A stretch of DNA of 64,000 nucleotides from JALZKA01 sp963734015. Its GTDB lineage: Bacteria > Actinomycetota > Thermoleophilia > Solirubrobacterales > 70-9. The stretch spans positions 1-64,000 of the forward strand of contig CAVTFG010000006.1 in NCBI GenBank assembly GCA_963734015.1, read 5' to 3'. Numbering within the stretch: the stretch's first letter is position 1; each line of letters begins with the position of its first letter. The position numbers and the translations under genes are program-made. Below the pieces are notes generated by a model. It did not search any database, was not told the origin of the DNA, and worked only from the letters and a program-made list of their open reading frames with translations. This document shows, piece by piece, positions 58,128 to 64,000 of this stretch.

Positions 58128-59324
58128 ATGCCCGACGAGGAGATCTCACTCAGCGAGGCGGCGAGGATCTCCGGAGTCTCGCCCTCCACCCTGCAACGGT
58201 GGGCGCGAGCCCGGATCCTGCCGATGCGGGGTGGCCGCTGGACCAGGGTCGTGGCCGCGCAGGCGCGCGTGATCGCCCGGATGCGCGAGCGCGGGCACTC
58301 CCTCAACGACCTGCGTCAGGCCGCGCGCGACGGCCGGCTCGCGTTCGGGTACGTCGAGGACCTGATCGAGCGCTCGGGCCGGACCTTCACGCGCGCCGAG
58401 GCGGCCGCGGAGTCCGGCCTCGAGCCGGAGCTGATCGAGCGGATCATGGGCCTCCTGGGGACGCCGACCGCACTCGAGGGGACGCTCACCGAGGACGACG
58501 TCGAGGCCATGAAGCGGATCGCCGCCGTCCTCGACGCCGGCTTCCCGCTGGTCGCGGTTCTGCAGCTCGTTCGCGTCTACGCCCAGTCGATCCGCAAGAT
58601 CGCGGAGGCGGAGGTCCGCCTGTTCCACCTCTACGTTCACGAGCCGATGATCCGGGACGGCGTCGACGCGCTGCAGATGGCGGAGGAGATGGAGGGCCTC
58701 GCGGGGGAGCTCTTCCCGCTCGCCGCGCCGTTGATGGACTACATCCACAACCGGTACCTGCGCTTCTACACCGAGCAGGACGTCGTCGGCCACATGGAGA
58801 CCGAGCTGGTGGGTGCGCGCCAGCTCGGCCGGGTGCAGATGGCGTTCTGCTTCGTGGACCTCACCGGGTTCACCCGCTACACCGAGGAGGAGGGCGACGA
58901 GGAGGCTCTGGACCTCGTCGAGCGATTCGTCGAGACGGTCGAGGCCACACTCCCCAACGAGGCGCTGATCGTGAAGACGATCGGGGACGAGGTGATGATC
59001 GTCTCGCCCGATCCGGTCTCGCTCACGGAGTGGTCGGTCGGTTTCCTGGCGCTGTTCGGCGAGCGCCCGCAGCCCCGGGTGGGAGTGCACTACGGGCGCG
59101 CCGTGTACCGCGACGGCGACTACTTCGGCCGGGACGTCAACCTGACGCATCGGGTCGTTGCCCGTGCGCTGGGCGGCGAGATCCTGGTGACGAAGCCCGT
59201 GGCCGACGCGATCGGCAGCTCCGAGTACCTGGAATTCGACCCGATCGGCAAGGTGGGCCTCAAGGGGTTTCCTGAGCCGGTCGAGCTCTTCATCGTCCGG
59301 GCCCGCGACCCGGACGCCGGATAA
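58128..59324 (+). CDS. MerR-type regulator fused to a class III nucleotidyl cyclase
   Basis: 398 residues, GAGGT upstream. Residues 5-50 are a MerR HTH (ISLSEAARISGVSPSTLQRW) with a partial wing; 50-230 are helical (ARVIARMRERGHSLNDLRQA, IRKIAEAEVRLFHLYVHEPM). The C-terminal 165 residues are a cyclase: Asp244 (FCFVDLTGFTRYT) and Asp287 (VKTIGDEVM) for metal, Lys283 and Asp331 for adenine, Asn338 and Arg342 (DVNLTHRVV) for transition state. All key residues are present, so it probably makes cAMP while bound to DNA or in response to a signal. Likely controlled by the leader RNA upstream. Confidence 0.85.
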   Translation: MPDEEISLSEAARISGVSPSTLQRWARARILPMRGGRWTRVVAAQARVIARMRERGHSLNDLRQAARDGRLAFGYVEDLIERSGRTFTRAEAAAESGLEPELIERIMGLLGTPTALEGTLTEDDVEAMKRIAAVLDAGFPLVAVLQLVRVYAQSIRKIAEAEVRLFHLYVHEPMIRDGVDALQMAEEMEGLAGELFPLAAPLMDYIHNRYLRFYTEQDVVGHMETELVGARQLGRVQMAFCFVDLTGFTRYTEEEGDEEALDLVERFVETVEATLPNEALIVKTIGDEVMIVSPDPVSLTEWSVGFLALFGERPQPRVGVHYGRAVYRDGDYFGRDVNLTHRVVARALGGEILVTKPVADAIGSSEYLEFDPIGKVGLKGFPEPVELFIVRARDPDAG

Positions 59325-59384
59325 ACCCCTTGTTTGCGGCTTCTTAGGGGAGGAAACGACCTACGTGCGGCGTACGATCATTTT

Positions 59385-60746
59385 GTGGGGAGGCCCGACG
59401 CTTACGAGACCCTGGTAGAGGTTGCCGAGGACTCAGGCTTGGCCGAGTCCGGCACCGACGGCGTCGTCATGGTCTCGGGCGGCCCCGATTCGGCCTGCGC
59501 CGCGGCCGCGCTGGTCGGGGTGGTGGGCGCCGAGCACCTTCACGCGCTGCACGTGAACTACGGGCTTCGCGACGCCGCCGACGACGATGAGCGCATCGTC
59601 CGCCGGCTCTGCGCGGCGCTGCGCATCGACCTGCACGTCGAACGCCTCGGTCCGGACCAGCTCGGACCCGGCAACCTGCAGGCCGCAGCCCGAGCCGCCC
59701 GCTACATGGCGGCCGAGCGCCTTCGGATTCGCGCAGGCGCGGACTGGGTCGCCACCGGGCACACCCGCTCGGATGTCGCCGAGACCGTCGTCTACCGTCT
59801 CGCCGCGTCGCCCGGGAGCCGGGCCCTGCTCGGCCTCGGCCCGCGCTCCGGCCGCGTGGTGCGCCCGCTCCTGACGCTGTCCCGCGACCAGACCCGGGCG
59901 CTGGCCAAGGCCGCCGGCCTTCCGTTCTGCGACGACGAGTCGAACCAGGACACGAGCTTCGCGCGCAACCGCATCCGGGCGGACGTCCTACCCGTCCTGG
60001 CCGAGCTGAGCCCCGAGGCGGAGCGCAACATCGCCGAGACGCGAGCCGAGCTCTCCGAGGAGGCGTCGCTCCTCGAACGGCTGGCGCTGGAGACTCTGGA
60101 GGCCGCCGGCTCGGGCGCGGCGGACACCGCGGTGGCGGCCGGCGCCGTGGCGGGCTGGGAGCCGGCGCTCCAGCGGATCGCCCTGCGCACCCTCGCCGAA
60201 CGCGCGGCGGGGCGGCAGGTGCCGCTCGGTCGCCGGCGGGCAGCCGAGATCGCGCGGATCGCGGGGCGGCCCGAGGGCGGCGAGGTTCAGATCGGCGGTG
60301 GCGTCAGCGCCTTGTGCGAGGCGGGCACGGTGAGCTTCGCGGTCGCGCACGAGCTCGACGCCGCCCCCGCCCCCGCGGCCGTCGCGCTCACGCTACCCGG
60401 CCGCTGCCGCCTCGGCGACTGGGAGGTAAGGGCGGAGCTTCACCCGGCCCCGGTCCATCCGGCGGGGCCCGAGCTCGCCACCCTCGACTGCGCAGCGCTC
60501 GACGGGCCGCTGGAGGTCCGCACCTGGCGTCAGGGCGATCGGATCCGGCCCCTGGGGATGACCGGCTCGAAGACGCTCGGCGACCTCTTCACCGACCGCA
60601 AGGTGCCCCGCTCGCAGCGCAACCGCCTCCCGGTCGTCCTCGCGGGGGGGCGTGTCGCCTGGGTCGCGGGCGTAGCCGTCTCGGACGAGTTCCGGCTGAC
60701 GCCGGATACCGATGCTGCGGCCGTGTTGACGGCTCGCCCCGTTTAG
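59385..60746 (+). CDS. tilS: tRNA(Ile)-lysidine synthase
   Basis: 453 residues from GTG 59385; an upstream TTG (59334) gives a non-conserved extension. PP-loop SGGPDSACAAAAL, HALHVNYGLRDAADDDERIV, RARY-type segment AARAARYMAAERLRIRAGAD, ATGHTRSDVAETVVYRL, NQDTSFARNRIRADVLPVL. C-terminal TilS domain LRTLAERAAGRQVP and RTWRQGDRIRPLGMTGSKTL. Converts C34 of the AUA-reading tRNA to lysidine; essential. Starts the conserved tilS-hpt-ftsH order. Confidence 0.92.
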   Translation: MGRPDAYETLVEVAEDSGLAESGTDGVVMVSGGPDSACAAAALVGVVGAEHLHALHVNYGLRDAADDDERIVRRLCAALRIDLHVERLGPDQLGPGNLQAAARAARYMAAERLRIRAGADWVATGHTRSDVAETVVYRLAASPGSRALLGLGPRSGRVVRPLLTLSRDQTRALAKAAGLPFCDDESNQDTSFARNRIRADVLPVLAELSPEAERNIAETRAELSEEASLLERLALETLEAAGSGAADTAVAAGAVAGWEPALQRIALRTLAERAAGRQVPLGRRRAAEIARIAGRPEGGEVQIGGGVSALCEAGTVSFAVAHELDAAPAPAAVALTLPGRCRLGDWEVRAELHPAPVHPAGPELATLDCAALDGPLEVRTWRQGDRIRPLGMTGSKTLGDLFTDRKVPRSQRNRLPVVLAGGRVAWVAGVAVSDEFRLTPDTDAAAVLTARPV

Positions 60747-60756
60747 TCTCTCGCGA

Positions 60757-61293
60757 GTGAACGATCCGGCCATCGGGGAGACGCTCGTCTCCAGCGAGGA
60801 CTTGCAGCGCCGAATCTCCGAGCTCGGCGCGGAGATCAGCCGCGACTACGAGGATCGGGACCTGTTCATGGTCGGCGTCCTCAAGGGCGCGGTCCTGTTT
60901 CTCGCCGACCTCATGCGGAACCTGACGATTCCCTGCGAGATCGACTTCATCGCGGTCTCCAGCTACGGGTCGCAGACCGACTCGTCAGGGGTCGTCCGGA
61001 TCCTCAAGGACCTCGACGCTCCGATCGAGGGCCGCGACGTCCTGATCGTCGAGGACATCATCGATTCCGGCCTCACGCTGCACTATCTGATGAAGAGCCT
61101 GAGCGCGCGGAACCCGGGCTCGCTCGAGGTCTGCTCGTTGCTCACGAAGCCCGAGCGGCGCCGGGTCGACCTGCCGATCCGGTATGTCGGGTTCGAGATC
61201 CCGAACCGGTTCGCGATCGGCTACGGGCTCGACCACGGCCAGCGCTACCGCAACCTTGGATTCGTGGCCGCGTTGGACGATCAGAGCCACTGA
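60757..61293 (+). CDS. hpt: Hypoxanthine phosphoribosyltransferase
   Basis: 178 residues from GTG 60757. Purine salvage: FMVGVLKGAVLFLADLMRNL, DFIAVSSYGSQTDSSGVVRI, PRPP loop VLIVEDIIDSGLTLHYL, PIRYVGFEIPNRFAIGYGLD. Ten bases after tilS, 120 before ftsH. Confidence 0.95.
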   Translation: MNDPAIGETLVSSEDLQRRISELGAEISRDYEDRDLFMVGVLKGAVLFLADLMRNLTIPCEIDFIAVSSYGSQTDSSGVVRILKDLDAPIEGRDVLIVEDIIDSGLTLHYLMKSLSARNPGSLEVCSLLTKPERRRVDLPIRYVGFEIPNRFAIGYGLDHGQRYRNLGFVAALDDQSH

Positions 61294-61413
61294 GCACGAC
61301 TGGTACGCTGATCCAACCGGATGCGGGCCAACGAATCCCTTTCAAATGGCGAGTTTCGACATGGTTTTCACCGCCCGGCCCGCACGCACGGACCGCGGCA
61401 CTAGGGGCGCTCG

Positions 61414-63381
<1,968 letters not shown>

Positions 63382-63485
63382 CGGCCGCACTACTCCATCC
63401 CGTGTAACGGTGCACGTGAGGGCGTTGCCGGTGCCTCTGGCGTCCGATAGCTTCGCGGAGGGGAATCGATCACTGATGGAGGTGC

Positions 63486-63938
63486 GTGATCGGAGTACGA
63501 ACGCTGATCGGAGGGAGCCGCTTCGGTGCACGGCCGGAGCCGGCAGTCCCGCGCGGGGACACCGACGCCCATGGGAGGGTGTCGGCCCGCCTCGCCGACC
63601 TGCGGCAGTTGGAGGCCGATCTCGAGCGGGCAAGGACCCGCTACGAGCGCGCGATCGCCGACTACGAGCGCAGGACGCGCGAGCTCGAGCGCCGGGGGCG
63701 CTCGAAGCCGGGTGGAACCCGCACGAAGAACGGAGCGACGAGTGGCAACGGCGCCAGGCTCAGGTTGAGCGCGGCGACGTTCGACGACCTGCGGGCGCTG
63801 GGGCTCTCGGAGACGCAGAGCAACAGGGTGCTGCGCCACCGTAGCGACGGCAGCGTCGACTCGGTCGCGGGCCTGGAGACCGTCCCGGGGATTCCCCGAC
63901 CGACGCTCGTCGAACTCCAGCGGCACCTGCGGGACTGA
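63486..63938 (+). CDS. Coiled-coil protein with ComEA-like helix-hairpin-helix
   Basis: 150 residues from GTG 63486. Coiled coil RLADLRQLEADLERARTRYE, basic linker, then the HhH end LSAATFDDLRALGLSETQSN and VDSVAGLETVPGIPRPTLVE. It matches the C-terminus of the larger protein at 36507-38428 in position and wording, so the two are paralogues. No membrane segment. The remaining 62 bases to the window end hold no gene I can support. Confidence 0.6.
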   Translation: MIGVRTLIGGSRFGARPEPAVPRGDTDAHGRVSARLADLRQLEADLERARTRYERAIADYERRTRELERRGRSKPGGTRTKNGATSGNGARLRLSAATFDDLRALGLSETQSNRVLRHRSDGSVDSVAGLETVPGIPRPTLVELQRHLRD

Positions 63939-64000
63939 ACCGAATACGTCTATCCGGGCGGCCCGCGAGCCGAGGTTCGCGGATACTTCGGCCATGCGCC

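Noticed and set aside
59310..59350. CCCCT...AGGGG hairpin between the cyclase and tilS as a terminator or family B copy
   Set aside because: Weak stem with a long loop and no other family B features.

Overview
The window is very GC-rich and densely coded. Its gene content (SUF Fe-S operon with a Rieske ferredoxin, CysO/CysM/Mec cysteine synthesis, MoeZ-like rhodanese-ThiF, NarL/DesK two-component pair, many GTG/TTG starts) points to an actinobacterium. Several small and uncharacterised families make me lean towards Thermoleophilia (Solirubrobacterales/Gaiellales-like), by inference only. No rRNA, tRNA, CRISPR, prophage or insertion sequence was seen.

Layout. 0-2 kb: ispH converging on a GHMP kinase, both frameshifted. 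2-6 kb: thioredoxin-like protein, a haem-oxygenase-fold diiron oxidase candidate, then a cupredoxin/multi-pass membrane protein group. 6-17 kb: the SUF system in two blocks (sufU-Rieske-sufB-sufD and rrf2-sufC-sufS) separated by five unrelated genes, including a GMC oxidoreductase. 17-19.7 kb: NarL-type regulator, frameshifted sensor kinase, HtpX. 19.7-27 kb: a protein-bound cysteine pathway (rhodanese-ThiF, CysO, CysM, Mec) surrounding a polar amino-acid ABC transporter; the two transcription units share a 19-bp palindromic motif. 27-36 kb: DUF1152, DUF1802, hydantoinase/oxoprolinase A and B, nadB, an AcuC/HDAC-like deacetylase. 36-44 kb: a coiled-coil/HhH protein, Flp-like pilin, rph, rdgB, a cation efflux protein, a Roadblock protein and small membrane proteins. 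43-50 kb: acyl-CoA dehydrogenase, 3-hydroxyacyl-CoA dehydrogenase/enoyl-CoA hydratase fusion, sirtuin, PadR/SRPBCC pair. 51-58 kb: a three-domain peptidoglycan hydrolase, then a lipid-associated run (hendecad-repeat protein, SDR, acyltransferase, SCP2). 58-64 kb: a MerR-nucleotidyl cyclase fusion behind a candidate terminated leader RNA, then tilS-hpt-ftsH and a second HhH protein.

The most unusual structure is intergenic. Two families of short dispersed repeats are present: family A (7 copies, about 55 bp) and family B (5 copies, about 46 bp). Each can form two hairpins, and the stems change in a compensatory way between copies, as expected of selected RNA structure. Family A copies supply the stop codon of sufD and of cysO; in cysO this leaves an extra Ser after the Gly-Gly tail. 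Family B copies supply or overlap ribosome binding sites of neighbouring genes.

Five genes (ispH, GHMP kinase, sensor kinase, transporter binding protein, coiled-coil/HhH protein) need a one- or two-base shift to be read through. This looks more like draft-assembly error than gene decay, but cannot be settled here.
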